Below, piece by piece: positions 34,208 through 43,520 of a DNA stretch of 64,000 nt. The notes beneath the pieces are model-generated. The model made no database searches, was not told where the DNA came from, and saw only the letters and a program-made list of their open reading frames with translations. The DNA is from Methanosarcina sp. MTP4 (lineage in GTDB: Archaea > Halobacteriota > Methanosarcinia > Methanosarcinales > Methanosarcinaceae), in the NCBI RefSeq assembly GCF_000970045.1, contig NZ_CP009505.1, forward strand, positions 3,868,808 to 3,932,807. Direction: 5' to 3'. The position numbers and the translations under genes are program-made. Numbering within the stretch: position 1 is the first letter of the stretch; every line of letters starts with the position of its first letter.

Positions 34208-35409
34208 GTTTTCTTGAAGTCCGGGACCTTCACCTTGACTTGGGTGGTTTCGAACTGACCGGAATGGGCCTTAATGCCGAAAAAGGAGACTATGTAGCGC
34301 TTACAGGCCCTTCGGGCAGCGGAAAATCTCTCCTGCTCGAAACCGTTATAGGCTTTTATGCCCCGAAGAAAGGCAGCATATTCCTGGAAGGCAGGGATAT
34401 TACGGCACTTCCTCCCGACAAAAGGCAGATCAGCATTGTCTACCAGGACCACATGCTCTTTCCCCACATGGACGTTTTCGAAAATATCGCATACGCTCTC
34501 CGGAAAAAGCTCAGGGACAAAAAGCAGATAGAAAGCGAAGTCCGGCAGATAGCTGGAATCCTGGGAATTGACGGCCTTCTCCACAGGAAACCCACCACCC
34601 TCAGCGGAGGGGAAAAACAAAGAGCAGCCCTTGCAAGAAGCCTGGTCGTCCGCCCGAAACTCCTCCTCCTTGACGAGCCCTTCAGTGCCCTTGATATGAG
34701 AAACAGGGAAAATATGAGGGAAGTCCTGAAAAAAGCCATCCGCGAATACCGCACCACCGTGCTCCAGGTGACCCATGACTTTGACGACATCTGGAGCCTC
34801 GCAAACAGGGTGATCATCATAAGGCAGGGGGAAGTGATGCAGGAAGGAGACCCCGAATCCGTATTCAGGCAGCCGTCTCCGGACTTTGTCGCGGATTTCC
34901 TGGGCACCAACGTGCTGAAGGGAAAGGTAAGGGCTCTCGAAGGAAAACTCACGGTGCTTGAAATTCTGGACCGGAAGAGAGACAGTAACCCGGAAAAGGA
35001 CGAGAGTAAGGACAGGAACTTGAACCAAAGCCGGGAACAGGCCCAGAATCAGAGCTTTGAGATCTATTCTGCGGACCCCGCCGAGCCCGGAGAGGAAGTA
35101 AGCATCTCCATCCGCCCGGAGGAAATAATCCTTGCAAAGGGAGCCGTGGAAAGTTCTGCCCGCAACACGGTAAAAGGCATAGTTACTGGAATTTCCAAAA
35201 AGGAACACCTTGTCCTGGTCGAAATGGAAATAGGAAATTCCGGATCAGGGAATTCTAGTTCAGGAAATTCGGGGCAGTGGAATTCCGAAACAGGGATTTC
35301 AGAGTTAAAAGCCGTGGTGACACCCACATCATGCGAACTGCTGGACCTCGAGATCGGAAAGGAAATTTATGCCGTATTCAAAGCCGCAAATGCCAGAATA
35401 ATACGCTAA
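34204..35409 (+). CDS. modC: Molybdate/tungstate ABC transporter ATPase (ModC-like)
   Basis: 401 residues starting at GTG after GGAGGAAG. Walker A GPSGSGKS (about 36-43), Q-loop YQDHMLFPHM, signature LSGGEKQRAALARSL (about 135), Walker B LLLLDEPFSALD. The C-terminal part has TOBE-type sequence (VSISIRPEEIILA...). A low-complexity Gly/Asn/Ser insert (about 345-368: GNSGSGNSSSGNSG) and a charged, Gln/Asn-rich insert (about 255-285) are unusual and make it longer than the 348-residue wtpC paralogue in this window. Confidence 0.94.
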   Translation: MSFLEVRDLHLDLGGFELTGMGLNAEKGDYVALTGPSGSGKSLLLETVIGFYAPKKGSIFLEGRDITALPPDKRQISIVYQDHMLFPHMDVFENIAYALRKKLRDKKQIESEVRQIAGILGIDGLLHRKPTTLSGGEKQRAALARSLVVRPKLLLLDEPFSALDMRNRENMREVLKKAIREYRTTVLQVTHDFDDIWSLANRVIIIRQGEVMQEGDPESVFRQPSPDFVADFLGTNVLKGKVRALEGKLTVLEILDRKRDSNPEKDESKDRNLNQSREQAQNQSFEIYSADPAEPGEEVSISIRPEEIILAKGAVESSARNTVKGIVTGISKKEHLVLVEMEIGNSGSGNSSSGNSGQWNSETGISELKAVVTPTSCELLDLEIGKEIYAVFKAANARIIR

Positions 35410-35510
35410 TCGGAATTCAAGAATGCTCTAACAGGAAATTTAGGAACAAGCTAAAAGGAATTAAGAAGTAAAAATAAAATGTCAAGAATAAAGGAGCAAG
35501 GAGCCAGACC

Positions 35511-36308
35511 ATGATCGATCTTTTTGAACTGTACTTTTTTGAAGACTGCCCCTATCAGGACGAAAGCGCAGAACTGCTAAAGCTTGAAGGAAAAGGAACT
35601 CTCAAAATCCGGACCAGGGAAGCCGGAATCTGCGCCTGTGCAGAAGACCTGGCCGAATATTACGAAAAAAAGGGCCTGAAGGTCCTGAAATACCTCAGGG
35701 ACGGGGAGAAGTTCGAGCCCCAGGACAGCATATTCGAAGCCGAAGGAGATCTCAGGACCCTTTTCAAATTCTGGAGAGTTTCCCAGACCTTCCTCACCGT
35801 CATGTGTGCCATAGCAGGCAAAACCTCAACTTTTGTAAACGCAGCCAGAAAAGAAAACCCGGATGTAATAATCGCAGCAAGCAGGAAAACCCACCCCGGA
35901 GCCCGCAGGTTCGAGACAAAAGCCATAAGGGCAGGAGGAGGAGACGTCCACAGGAACTCCCTGAGCGATTCTATCCAGCTCAGCCAGAACCACCTGGAAG
36001 TGGCAGGAGAACTGAGAAAACGCCGCGCCCTGAAAAAGATAGAAATCGAACCCAGGTCCCGGGAAGAAGCCTTCAAATTCGCCGAAATGTCCGACATCAT
36101 GCTCCTTGACCACCTTTCCCCCGAAGAGCTCAGGGAGCTGGGCCCCGAACTCAAGAAACTCAACCCAAAACTCGAACTTGCCGTTGGAGGCATAAAGGCA
36201 GATAAGATTCCCGAATACGCACCTTTCGTGGACATCATAGTTTCGAGTGCTCCGTATTATGCACAGCCCCTTGACTTTACTACGAAGATCGAGAGAATAG
36301 GGAACTAA
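35511..36308 (+). CDS. modD: ModD (NadC-like phosphoribosyltransferase homologue)
   Basis: 265 residues. Related to nicotinate-nucleotide pyrophosphorylase: VMCAIAGKTSTFVNAAR, ASRKTHPGARRFETKAIRAGGGDVHRNSLSDSIQLSQNHL (about 125-165), and a C-terminal SDIMLLDHLSPEELREL. The ASRKT.PG..R..K.A...GG..HR block is the family signature. ModD proteins are found next to molybdate transporters, but their reaction is unsettled. It follows modC by about 100 bases in the same direction. Confidence 0.9.
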   Translation: MIDLFELYFFEDCPYQDESAELLKLEGKGTLKIRTREAGICACAEDLAEYYEKKGLKVLKYLRDGEKFEPQDSIFEAEGDLRTLFKFWRVSQTFLTVMCAIAGKTSTFVNAARKENPDVIIAASRKTHPGARRFETKAIRAGGGDVHRNSLSDSIQLSQNHLEVAGELRKRRALKKIEIEPRSREEAFKFAEMSDIMLLDHLSPEELRELGPELKKLNPKLELAVGGIKADKIPEYAPFVDIIVSSAPYYAQPLDFTTKIERIGN

Positions 36309-36343
36309 AGTAAAAGGAAAAGCCAACAGATGAAGGTGACCTC

Positions 36344-37171
36344 ATGACAGGCAACGAAAAAAAATATGAAAACGGAGCCGTACCTGCCCTTGTAAACGAA
36401 CTCAGGCAGAACTTCGGGCCTGCCCTTAAAGAAATTAAAGCCGAAGACGTCCGCATAGGTCTTGCCTACACCGGAGTCATGCTCTCGGACGGCTACGGAG
36501 GCGTGGCCTGCACCCCAATTTTTGATTTTTCCGGCTGCCCTGCCCTGGGTTTTGCAGGCAGGCTGAAAGGAAGCCCTGCAGACACCCTGCTTGAACTTGC
36601 CCTCTCAAAAAACCACCTTGAAGCAGCCGTAGGAATCGCAGCCGCAAACGCCCTTTCCCACATGCTCCTGGACCAGAAACCCGAAAACTTCCCTGCTTTC
36701 GGACCTGACACGGAACTTGACGTCCTTGACCTAATCAACCCCGGAGACAGGGTTGCAATGGTGGGGTATTTCGCCCCCATGGTCCCGAGTATTTCGAAAA
36801 AAGCCGGGAGCCTGACCGTCCTTGAAAAGCGGGAAATAGAATCCCCTAAAGTAAAAACCCTGCCCTCGGAAAAGGCAGATGAAGTCCTTCCCGCCTCCAA
36901 CGTAATCATCCTCAGCGCCAGCACCCTTGCCAACGGCACACTGGACGAGCTTCTGAAATTTGCAGCCTCCGGGGAAGCAAGAGAAGTTATACTGCTTGGA
37001 CCGAGTGCACCCCTGTACCCGAAGCCTTTCTTTGAACGCGGGGTTACGGCAGTAATGGGGACAAAAATCACGGATTCGAAGAATATGCTTACCGTGCTTA
37101 GCGAGGCAGGGGGAACCAAGAAGCTGCACAGGTGCTGTGGAAAGAAGGTGGCTTTCAGGAAAAAGCAGTAA
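36344..37171 (+). CDS. DUF364/DUF4213 protein (putative heavy-metal chelation)
   Basis: 275 residues. The N-terminal part (IRIGLAYTGVMLSDGYGGVA-like, about 30-55, with FDFSGCPALGFAG) matches DUF4213. The C-terminal part (LINPGDRVAMVGYFAPMV, then NVIILSASTLANGTLDELL and VILLGPSAPLYPKPFFERGVTAVMGT) is the Rossmann-like DUF364 domain. These two domains are annotated as putative heavy-metal chelation and often lie beside metal or oxyanion transporters. Here it ends the mod operon. A CCGKK motif is near the C-terminus. It could act as an intracellular carrier or sensor for Mo/W; that is inference. Confidence 0.9.
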   Translation: MTGNEKKYENGAVPALVNELRQNFGPALKEIKAEDVRIGLAYTGVMLSDGYGGVACTPIFDFSGCPALGFAGRLKGSPADTLLELALSKNHLEAAVGIAAANALSHMLLDQKPENFPAFGPDTELDVLDLINPGDRVAMVGYFAPMVPSISKKAGSLTVLEKREIESPKVKTLPSEKADEVLPASNVIILSASTLANGTLDELLKFAASGEAREVILLGPSAPLYPKPFFERGVTAVMGTKITDSKNMLTVLSEAGGTKKLHRCCGKKVAFRKKQ

Positions 37172-37267
37172 AAAGTCCGCTAATGTTCAGGAAAAGTAAC
37201 AGATAAGCCGCTTATTGATTCAGGATTTCAGTCCCCGGAAAAGTTAAATCGTATAGATTTCTGATCC

Positions 37268-37306
37268 CCACGCTCTCACCGGTCGTCGAAGACGACCGGC
37301 TTTTCC
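37268..37306 (-). repeat. Dispersed GCCGG hairpin, copy B
   Basis: Minus strand: GGAAAAGCCGG, a perfect stem CCGGTCGTC/GACGACCGG with loop TTC, then GGTGAGAGCG. It lies 100 bases past the mod operon, between convergent genes, where it could also act as a terminator. Confidence 0.65.
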
Positions 37307-37412
37307 ATACGTAAATTGAAAAAGAAATTGAAAAAAATACAGAATAGCCGTACTTTTGAACATAGGCTGGAAGGTAGAAGCAGTAACTGGAAAGCTTCTC
37401 CCTGGAAATAAA

Positions 37413-38420
37413 TTACTTCCGCTTTACCTTCACCAGAATCAAAAGCCCTAAAATGACCATTATTGAAGTAAAGCCAGGCGTTTGATTGGTTGTTTCATCA
37501 TCCGCAGCTTCTTCTTTCTCATCTGACAAATCAGCATCATCAACTTCATCCAGTACCGGCGCCTCACACTCTTCTTCATCCAGTACAATCTCTCCTTGCC
37601 ATATAAAAACGACAGGTACGTCACTTATACCTTCCTGCTCACATTGTTCATCAATTACTTGATATATTTCATCAATTAGAGATTCATTTACTTTTTCTGA
37701 ACTGTATCCCTGAAAACCTACTTCTAAATATCCATTAATTGAGGTCCCAAAACTGCTCACAGGGCCATCAAATTCAACAAAATACGCGCCAATTCCTGCA
37801 TCAGGATGAGAAGGATTACAAAGTGTCCGACTACACTGAACAAGTGAATCTGTCCACTCCCTTTTTTCACTGGCATCTGTAAGTACAGGCATTGTTCCTC
37901 TAGCAGCTACGAACCCGGAACTCCTCTCGGCCTTTTCAAACATCTCTTGCCCATAGTCCGGTAATGGGTCCTCCTCATCCTGATCCCACAAAAAGACAAC
38001 AGGGATTTCGCTTATTCCTTCCTGCTCTTCGCAGTAATCCTCAATTTTCTGATAGATCTCGTCAATTTTGGAGTCATCTACTTCTCCTTGATATTCAGAA
38101 CCCAATTCAATTATTAGTACATGACTGACAGCAATGTTTGTTATAGAGCTGTCAAATTCGGAATATGACGGCCCTATACGGTTAAGATTTAGCCAGCAAT
38201 CTGAAATTGAATTTTTCCATTCCCGATCAATTGTTTCCGGCACGGTTCCCCTGTAGGCTATGAACGAGGGATCATTTGCAAATTCCGTAATAGAATCGGA
38301 GATTTCATTATATTCGGAATCGTTCAATTCATCATCAGCGGCACTTGCAGAACCAGATGATAAAATTAAAACAAAGATCATGAGCAGTAGACATTTGCCA
38401 ATACTGTTTATTTTAAACAT
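37413..38420 (-). CDS. Secreted two-repeat protein with PGF-CTERM anchor
   Basis: 335 residues from ATG 38420, chosen because GAGG lies 9-10 bases before it; an ATG three codons earlier is too close. A signal peptide ends at SASAAD. Two related domains of about 110 residues follow, each with F.A.RGT(V/M)P, a W.(D/N)S(I/L) segment, SLIDEIYQ or SKIDEIYQ, and EGIS(E/D)(I/V)PVVF(L/I)W. A Glu/Asp-rich stretch leads to TPGFTSIMVILGLLILVKVKRK-type ending: PGF, a hydrophobic helix and basic residues, the archaeosortase sorting signal (residues about 314-335). Not recognised otherwise. It should be a surface protein, cleaved and lipid-anchored. Confidence 0.85.
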   Translation of the reverse strand: MFKINSIGKCLLLMIFVLILSSGSASAADDELNDSEYNEISDSITEFANDPSFIAYRGTVPETIDREWKNSISDCWLNLNRIGPSYSEFDSSITNIAVSHVLIIELGSEYQGEVDDSKIDEIYQKIEDYCEEQEGISEIPVVFLWDQDEEDPLPDYGQEMFEKAERSSGFVAARGTMPVLTDASEKREWTDSLVQCSRTLCNPSHPDAGIGAYFVEFDGPVSSFGTSINGYLEVGFQGYSSEKVNESLIDEIYQVIDEQCEQEGISDVPVVFIWQGEIVLDEEECEAPVLDEVDDADLSDEKEEAADDETTNQTPGFTSIMVILGLLILVKVKRK

Positions 38421-39228
38421 CAAAATCATACCTCATTGATCGTGGAAAGTACATTTGAACTCCACAAATTACTTTCAATCGCCTCCTTATAAATATTCTG
38501 ACCAAACCATCAAACTGACTGTTTTTCACACTCATCTCAAGTCTGCAATTATTTTCAGATCTTCGATTTTTTGATAGTTTGGCCAGAAAAAGTATATATG
38601 AGGAAATGCCCCCACTAATAATCATAAGCTAATATAGAAAAAAAAGTGAAAAACTTCACGTTTATTTTAGCTTATATTAAACTATTTTGTGCGAAATTAA
38701 TGATAATTATCTTACAATTATAGAAATCGGGGGAATAAATTTAGAGATCCGCGTTCTCAAAGCCGGGCAGTTGGTAGGCTTTTCCAGAAAGAAACTGAAA
38801 AGTAAATCCTGTAAAAACCAGAAAACATGTCTTCGAAGATTGGTTCCTCATCTGTAATATCAAGGACTGCTTTTCATATTAGAATCGATTATTCCAGTAT
38901 ACCATTAATACTCTGTTTATTATTAGTCTTTTATAATATTATATGGGAAAGGCCGGTTGCTTACGCAACCGGTGAGTTCCCGGGGTTCGATCTCTATAAA
39001 GACAACTGCTGCACTGGGAAGTGAAAAGCCAGAAAGATTACATAGTGGCACAGGAAATTGAAAAAACAGAAAAGCAAATCGCAGGAAAACTAAAAACTAG
39101 AAAATCAAACTGCTGGAAACTGAAAATCCAAAAAAAAGAAGTTGAGGGCTTTTATCACCCTCATTTCATCATTCAACCACTTTATTTCCCAGCATTCTCA
39201 AATGAACCCGTGGGAAACAAAAGCTCTC
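38421..39228. other. Intergenic region with hairpin copy C
   Basis: About 800 bases, AT-rich. The dispersed hairpin copy C lies at 38945-38990. Two open frames here (66 and 75 codons) have no ribosome sites or recognisable features and I do not call them. Nothing else stands out. Confidence 0.45.
38945..38990 (+). repeat. Dispersed GCCGG hairpin, copy C
   Basis: GGGAAAGGCCGG, perfect 8-base stem CCGGTTGC/GCAACCGG with a TTAC loop, then GGTGAGTTCCCGGGG and TTCGATC. The stem bases differ from copies A and B but still pair. Confidence 0.65.
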
Positions 39229-40536
39229 TTACACCCTTTCCTTGATCTTGGCAAAGAGCTGCTTCAGGGTGTCTTCGTTGCTCTGCGTGTACTCGAAGGG
39301 GGAAGTTGTGAAGGGTTCGAAGTGCACGGCAACGTCGTCCAGCCTGTAGAAGGTTCCGTCGCATTCCATGGCGTCGATGACTCCGGGGAGTACTACGTCG
39401 GATGCGACTGTGGTTGGGCAGGGAGCGATGTCCAGGCAGACCATGGGGATTTCGGCAAGGTAGGCGGCGCAGTCGGCGGGGATGTGGCAGACAAGGTCGG
39501 CACACATAACCAGGGCAGCGTCGACGTCCTTTTCCCTCAGGAGGTCTACGGTTGTGAATTCTCCGGGGTTGTAGCGGGGGTGGCCTCTCATGAAGTCAAG
39601 CCCGAAGGGGTAGCCGTAGAGGTAGGAGGCGACCTGGTTGAAGCCTGCGACGTTGCAGTGACCCCGGAGAGCTCCCAGGGTGAACTTTGAGTAATTGTTC
39701 AGCTCCTTGACCAGGTTCATGGCAATTTCGGCGTTCCTGTGCTTGCCTATGGAAGAGGACAGGCCAAGGCCTACGGAAATAGCCCCGAACTTGCAGTTCT
39801 TCATCATCTCGAGCATTTCTTTCATGGTGGAGATGGAGACCCCGGTGATTTCTTCTACCGAGGGGTGGGGCTCTTTCCCGTGCAGGAGTGTCAGAAGGGC
39901 GCTTGCCAGTTCGTAATCGGAATTGGGCTTGAGCTGGACGTGCAGGTCGGAAGCTTCTGCGGTGGGAGTCTTTCTCGGGTCGATGGTGATGACCGTCCGG
40001 TCAAAACGCCCGCGCTTTGTCCAGTAGCCCCGCGGGAAAACCCCGTACCTGGACATCTGCCGCGGCATGGACTCAAGCGGGTTGGTCCCCCAGTATACCA
40101 CAAGGTCAGCCCTGTTTTTCTTCTGCCCTTCGGTTGCTCCGACTTTTCCGGCTTCCTGGATTCCCATGGCTGTCGGGCCGTGGCAGATCGTGGCATTGGA
40201 GTCGACAACTGCCCCCAGGTATTCCCCGATATGGAGCCCTACTTCGTGAGCTTCACAGGAGGTCTCGCTTCCAAGGAAGAGCAGGGGGCGCTTTGCGGAA
40301 ACCAGGATGTCAGCAGCCTTTTCAAGGGCAGCGTCCCAGGCTGCGGCTTGGGGTTTGCTGTCCCCTTCCCCTTTAATGAGAGGTTCTCTGAGCCTGTGGG
40401 AACTTACAACTTCCTTAAACTTGGCACTTCCCATCTTGCATGCGTTCTTTACTTCAATCGTCCCGTCCCCGAGCTCGACCTGGATATCATCGCAGGCTGC
40501 TCCGCAGACAGGACATACTATGTTTTTGGAAACCAT
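39229..40536 (-). CDS. fmdB: Molybdenum formylmethanofuran dehydrogenase subunit B
   Basis: 435 residues from ATG 40536 (MVSKNIVCPVCGAACDD), which has GGAGGG 8-9 bases before it; a GTG at 40542 overlaps the fmdD stop. This is the molybdopterin-binding catalytic subunit: the CPVC...C set at the start holds a 4Fe-4S cluster, and cysteine in NATICHGPTAMG (about 120) is in the place of the metal-ligating Cys/Sec. It reduces CO2 bound for methanofuran, or runs in reverse in methanol oxidation. The gene order fmdEFACDB marks it as the Mo isoenzyme rather than Fwd. Confidence 0.95.
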   Translation of the reverse strand: MVSKNIVCPVCGAACDDIQVELGDGTIEVKNACKMGSAKFKEVVSSHRLREPLIKGEGDSKPQAAAWDAALEKAADILVSAKRPLLFLGSETSCEAHEVGLHIGEYLGAVVDSNATICHGPTAMGIQEAGKVGATEGQKKNRADLVVYWGTNPLESMPRQMSRYGVFPRGYWTKRGRFDRTVITIDPRKTPTAEASDLHVQLKPNSDYELASALLTLLHGKEPHPSVEEITGVSISTMKEMLEMMKNCKFGAISVGLGLSSSIGKHRNAEIAMNLVKELNNYSKFTLGALRGHCNVAGFNQVASYLYGYPFGLDFMRGHPRYNPGEFTTVDLLREKDVDAALVMCADLVCHIPADCAAYLAEIPMVCLDIAPCPTTVASDVVLPGVIDAMECDGTFYRLDDVAVHFEPFTTSPFEYTQSNEDTLKQLFAKIKERV

Positions 40537-40538
40537 AT

Positions 40539-40928
40539 TCACAGCCCTCCGACATAAACTTTCAAAACAACGTCTTCGGCGCTCAGGACCTCGTCTTCCG
40601 TGGGCTCGATGTTTACCGGGGCGCCCTTGTAGAGGGGGGAACCCGTGGAAAGGGTATCTGGGTCAATGACCACATTGGACCAGATGGCTCTTGGCATAAA
40701 CACATGCCCTTCCCGGACCGCATCGGTGCATTTCGTGTTGACTGCAACGGTGTGTTTGCCGTTCCTGCTTGTGACCTTCACCTTTTCAGGAGAGCCGAGC
40801 ACTTCAAAATCTTCAGGGGAAATCCAGCAGACCGCACATTCCACCTGGTATTCGGCAGTCAGCTTATCCCCGCCCTTGGCAAGTTTGCCTTCCTCAATCG
40901 TACTTCCGGTAATGAGTAATACTTCCAT
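40539..40928 (-). CDS. fmdD: Formylmethanofuran dehydrogenase subunit D
   Basis: 129 residues from ATG 40928 (MEVLLITGSTIEEG), with GAGGTGAGAGGA before it; the open frame extends upstream only inside fmdC. A small molybdopterin dinucleotide-binding domain (GHVFMPRAIWSNVVIDPDTLSTGSPLYKGAPV, about residues 70-102) completes the cofactor site of FmdB. Its stop overlaps the possible GTG of fmdB. Confidence 0.95.
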   Translation of the reverse strand: MEVLLITGSTIEEGKLAKGGDKLTAEYQVECAVCWISPEDFEVLGSPEKVKVTSRNGKHTVAVNTKCTDAVREGHVFMPRAIWSNVVIDPDTLSTGSPLYKGAPVNIEPTEDEVLSAEDVVLKVYVGGL

Positions 40929-40938
40929 TCCTCTCACC

Positions 40939-41760
40939 TCAGAGCCCCGGGTTTGCGTCCGCAGCCACGTAGAGCACGCCTTTTGCCCGCTTGCTGATCG
41001 CAAAGTCCCCTGTAAATTTCTTAAACTCGCCCGCGTACTCGAAGTCTCCGAAAGAGGGGCCTGTTTCCGACCCGACGTATTCGAAGCCAGGGGAAAAGCG
41101 CTCGATCCGGCCTCCGATGAGCAGGGTCCCACCACTCATTTCAACTCCAACAGTGCGAAGAGCACCGCCGCGGACAGCAATAAGCCCGCCTGTCTGGCGA
41201 ATCCCACAGAACCCTTCCACATTTCCTTCCACGAAGATTTCCCCGCCGTCCATGCCGCCTCCGAGCTGGTGCCGCGCCGAGCCTTCTATGACGATGTGCC
41301 CGCCTTTCATCCCGTGCCAGGAACCGCGATAAGCGCAGCCGACGTGGTCTCCGGCGTTGCCTTTGATATGCAAAAGCCCGCCTTCCATTTCCATGCCTGC
41401 CCAGGAATCCGCGTCTCCCGAGACCAGGATTTCGCCTCCTTTCATTCCGGTACCCACATGCATGCCTGCGGAACCTTCGATCTCGATCCTGCCTGCGGTC
41501 ATGCCTTCCCCGATCTTTTTGACCCGGAGCATGTCCCCTTTTATGCGGATAAGGGTATCTTCGGCAGTTTCACCGGCAAAATCCCCTTCATTTCTTTCCA
41601 CATCGAAAAACTCGGCAAGGGGATAGGTCTTTGGCCCCTGCCAGATTTCCAGCTTTCCGATTTCTTCGGCGCTCTTGCCGGCAAAAGCGTCAGGGGTGAT
41701 GGCCTCTGCCTCAAGTTTGATGTCAATTTCCTTTTTCAGTATAAGCACTACTTCTGCCAT
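40939..41760 (-). CDS. fmdC: Formylmethanofuran dehydrogenase subunit C
   Basis: 273 residues. The centre is a beta-helix of repeats with the pattern GxxMxGGxIxVxGxAGxxVG (for example AGMHVGTGMKGGEILVSGDA and GCAYRGSWHGMKGGHIVIEG), homologous to the C-terminal domain of glutamate synthase. In Fwd complexes this subunit is a scaffold between A and B. It follows fmdA after a few bases and precedes fmdD. Confidence 0.95.
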   Translation of the reverse strand: MAEVVLILKKEIDIKLEAEAITPDAFAGKSAEEIGKLEIWQGPKTYPLAEFFDVERNEGDFAGETAEDTLIRIKGDMLRVKKIGEGMTAGRIEIEGSAGMHVGTGMKGGEILVSGDADSWAGMEMEGGLLHIKGNAGDHVGCAYRGSWHGMKGGHIVIEGSARHQLGGGMDGGEIFVEGNVEGFCGIRQTGGLIAVRGGALRTVGVEMSGGTLLIGGRIERFSPGFEYVGSETGPSFGDFEYAGEFKKFTGDFAISKRAKGVLYVAADANPGL

Positions 41761-41764
41761 TGCC

Positions 41765-43519
41765 TCACCTCTCTTTGTTTATCTGTATCGGAGTCGGGTT
41801 TGCAAGGTACTTTTCAGGAGTCGGGTAGTTGGCAAAGCCTAGAGTGTAGTACCTGAACCACTCCTTCACATCAACAAGCATCTCTTTTTCCTTTTCGTCT
41901 TCCACGTGCACCTCGGAATAATAAGTCCGCTTTTCGGGCACGGATACGATTTCCCCGTTCTTTGCAACGATTTCTCCCGCCTTGATTGTGTATTCGGCCC
42001 GTGCAAAGGCCCGGATGAGTTCCTCGTAGTTGTTTGAATCAAGCTTCTGCGGGTTGAGGTTGTAGACCGTAACGTCCCCGTCAGCCCCGAGGCCTAGAGA
42101 CCCTTTCCTGTGCGCCATACCTATGGTCCGGGCAGTGTTGGCCCTGGTCAGGATTGCAATGTCGTAGAGGGAAAGTTCCCGGTCCACGCCGCCAAGCTCG
42201 CTCCTGTCGTTGGCCCATTTGTGGCATTCCGAAAAGGTCTGCTTCCTGGAAGCCTCGGACATGAGCCAGGCCATGACTACGGGATACTTCGTAAACGGCC
42301 CGCCGTTCGGGCTGTCCGTGGTCATGATGGTCTTCCAGGGGTCTTTTATAAGGAGAAGAGTTTCAAGCCCCATCGCCCACTGCAAACTGTGCACCGGGTT
42401 GGCCTTGAGGTAGGTGAAAGGCAGGACCCCTGACCCGCATTCGAGCTCTATGTCGGCGTTCGACCATTTGTTGCCTGTGAGGGTGTAGAGGTCGTGGATT
42501 GCAGGGCCGTCTCCGGTCATGACCGTGGCTTCCCCGAAAGGTGTGCATCCACTGTCGATAACCACGTGGTCCTTATTGTTAATGTAATCCGCAACGTCTT
42601 TCACGCCGGATTCACAGTCCCCCCAACTTGTGCCCGCAAAACTGTTGAACATCAGGTGGGTGAGGTAGACAGAGCGGTCCCGGGAAGGGTCCATTTTTGT
42701 CTCGGCCCATTCCACGTCCATTTTCTGTTTAGCCTTTATCCCGTCCGGGATTTTCAGGGAATCTTTTGTGATCTCGTAGCAGCCCGGATGCCCGAGGTTG
42801 TTGGCGTGAAGGTGCAGGGGCATGGGCATTCCCAGCATTTCGTTAACCTCAGCCAGACCCTTGATCATTTCCCTGGGAGTCATTTCGAAATGGATGTTTG
42901 CCTGGTCCAGGTTGTTTACGTTGTCTCCCCAGCCCCAGTTTTCTACTCCCGCAGGGTTGACGCACTTGATCCCGTAGGTCTTGTGAGTTTTCATCATCCA
43001 GGCAACATAGGCTGCAGCCCTGTCGAATTCACCATCCCTCAGGTAGCGCATCAAAAACCAGTTGTTTCCGAGCACAAGGTAGCCGCCCATGTCAAGCATG
43101 GGAGTGGCACGCATTTCCTCATGGGTATGCCTGGCTTCAAGCGGAGGGACAGCGGCTTCAAAGACCGTGGTGTAACCCATTGCTGCGTAATCGTAACCCT
43201 GCTTGTAGACCGAAGGAACGGTGTAGCCTGAACCCGAATGTGTAAGATCGGTCTTCATAAGGTTGGTTTTGTAGTGGTCCTCAGGACGCATCTGCCTTCC
43301 GGCATTGACCTTTGCCCCTGCTACGTGAGAGTGAGAGTCAACCCCGCCCGCCATGACCGTCATGCCTGTGGCATCGATTACTTTTGCGTCCTGCATTTCA
43401 GCAGCGGAAAGTTCCCTTACGACTTTTCCGTCCCTGATAAAGATGTCCATGACGTCCCCGTTGATCTCGTTCAGGGGGTCAAAGACATACCCGTTCTTGA
43501 TGGCAATGGTTCCTGCCAT
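41765..43519 (-). CDS. fmdA: Formylmethanofuran dehydrogenase subunit A
   Basis: 584 residues. An amidohydrolase: HxH metal site in GGVDSHSHVAGAKV (about 58-70), a further LHLHANNLGHPG (about 240), and the C-terminal GMAHRKGSLGLGADGDVTVYNL. In the complex this subunit joins formate, made by subunit B from CO2, to methanofuran at a dinuclear zinc centre. Four bases separate it from fmdC, and the fmdF stop lies just upstream. Confidence 0.97.
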   Translation of the reverse strand: MAGTIAIKNGYVFDPLNEINGDVMDIFIRDGKVVRELSAAEMQDAKVIDATGMTVMAGGVDSHSHVAGAKVNAGRQMRPEDHYKTNLMKTDLTHSGSGYTVPSVYKQGYDYAAMGYTTVFEAAVPPLEARHTHEEMRATPMLDMGGYLVLGNNWFLMRYLRDGEFDRAAAYVAWMMKTHKTYGIKCVNPAGVENWGWGDNVNNLDQANIHFEMTPREMIKGLAEVNEMLGMPMPLHLHANNLGHPGCYEITKDSLKIPDGIKAKQKMDVEWAETKMDPSRDRSVYLTHLMFNSFAGTSWGDCESGVKDVADYINNKDHVVIDSGCTPFGEATVMTGDGPAIHDLYTLTGNKWSNADIELECGSGVLPFTYLKANPVHSLQWAMGLETLLLIKDPWKTIMTTDSPNGGPFTKYPVVMAWLMSEASRKQTFSECHKWANDRSELGGVDRELSLYDIAILTRANTARTIGMAHRKGSLGLGADGDVTVYNLNPQKLDSNNYEELIRAFARAEYTIKAGEIVAKNGEIVSVPEKRTYYSEVHVEDEKEKEMLVDVKEWFRYYTLGFANYPTPEKYLANPTPIQINKER

Positions 43520-43520
43520 T

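Noticed and set aside
38945-38990. tRNA-like sequence (GGTTCGATC after a hairpin)
   Set aside because: No acceptor, D or anticodon arms could be formed, and the other copies of the hairpin lack the GTTCGA word.
39142-40669. Long plus-strand frames opposite fmdB and fmdC
   Set aside because: Shadows caused by GC-rich codon bias of the real genes on the minus strand.
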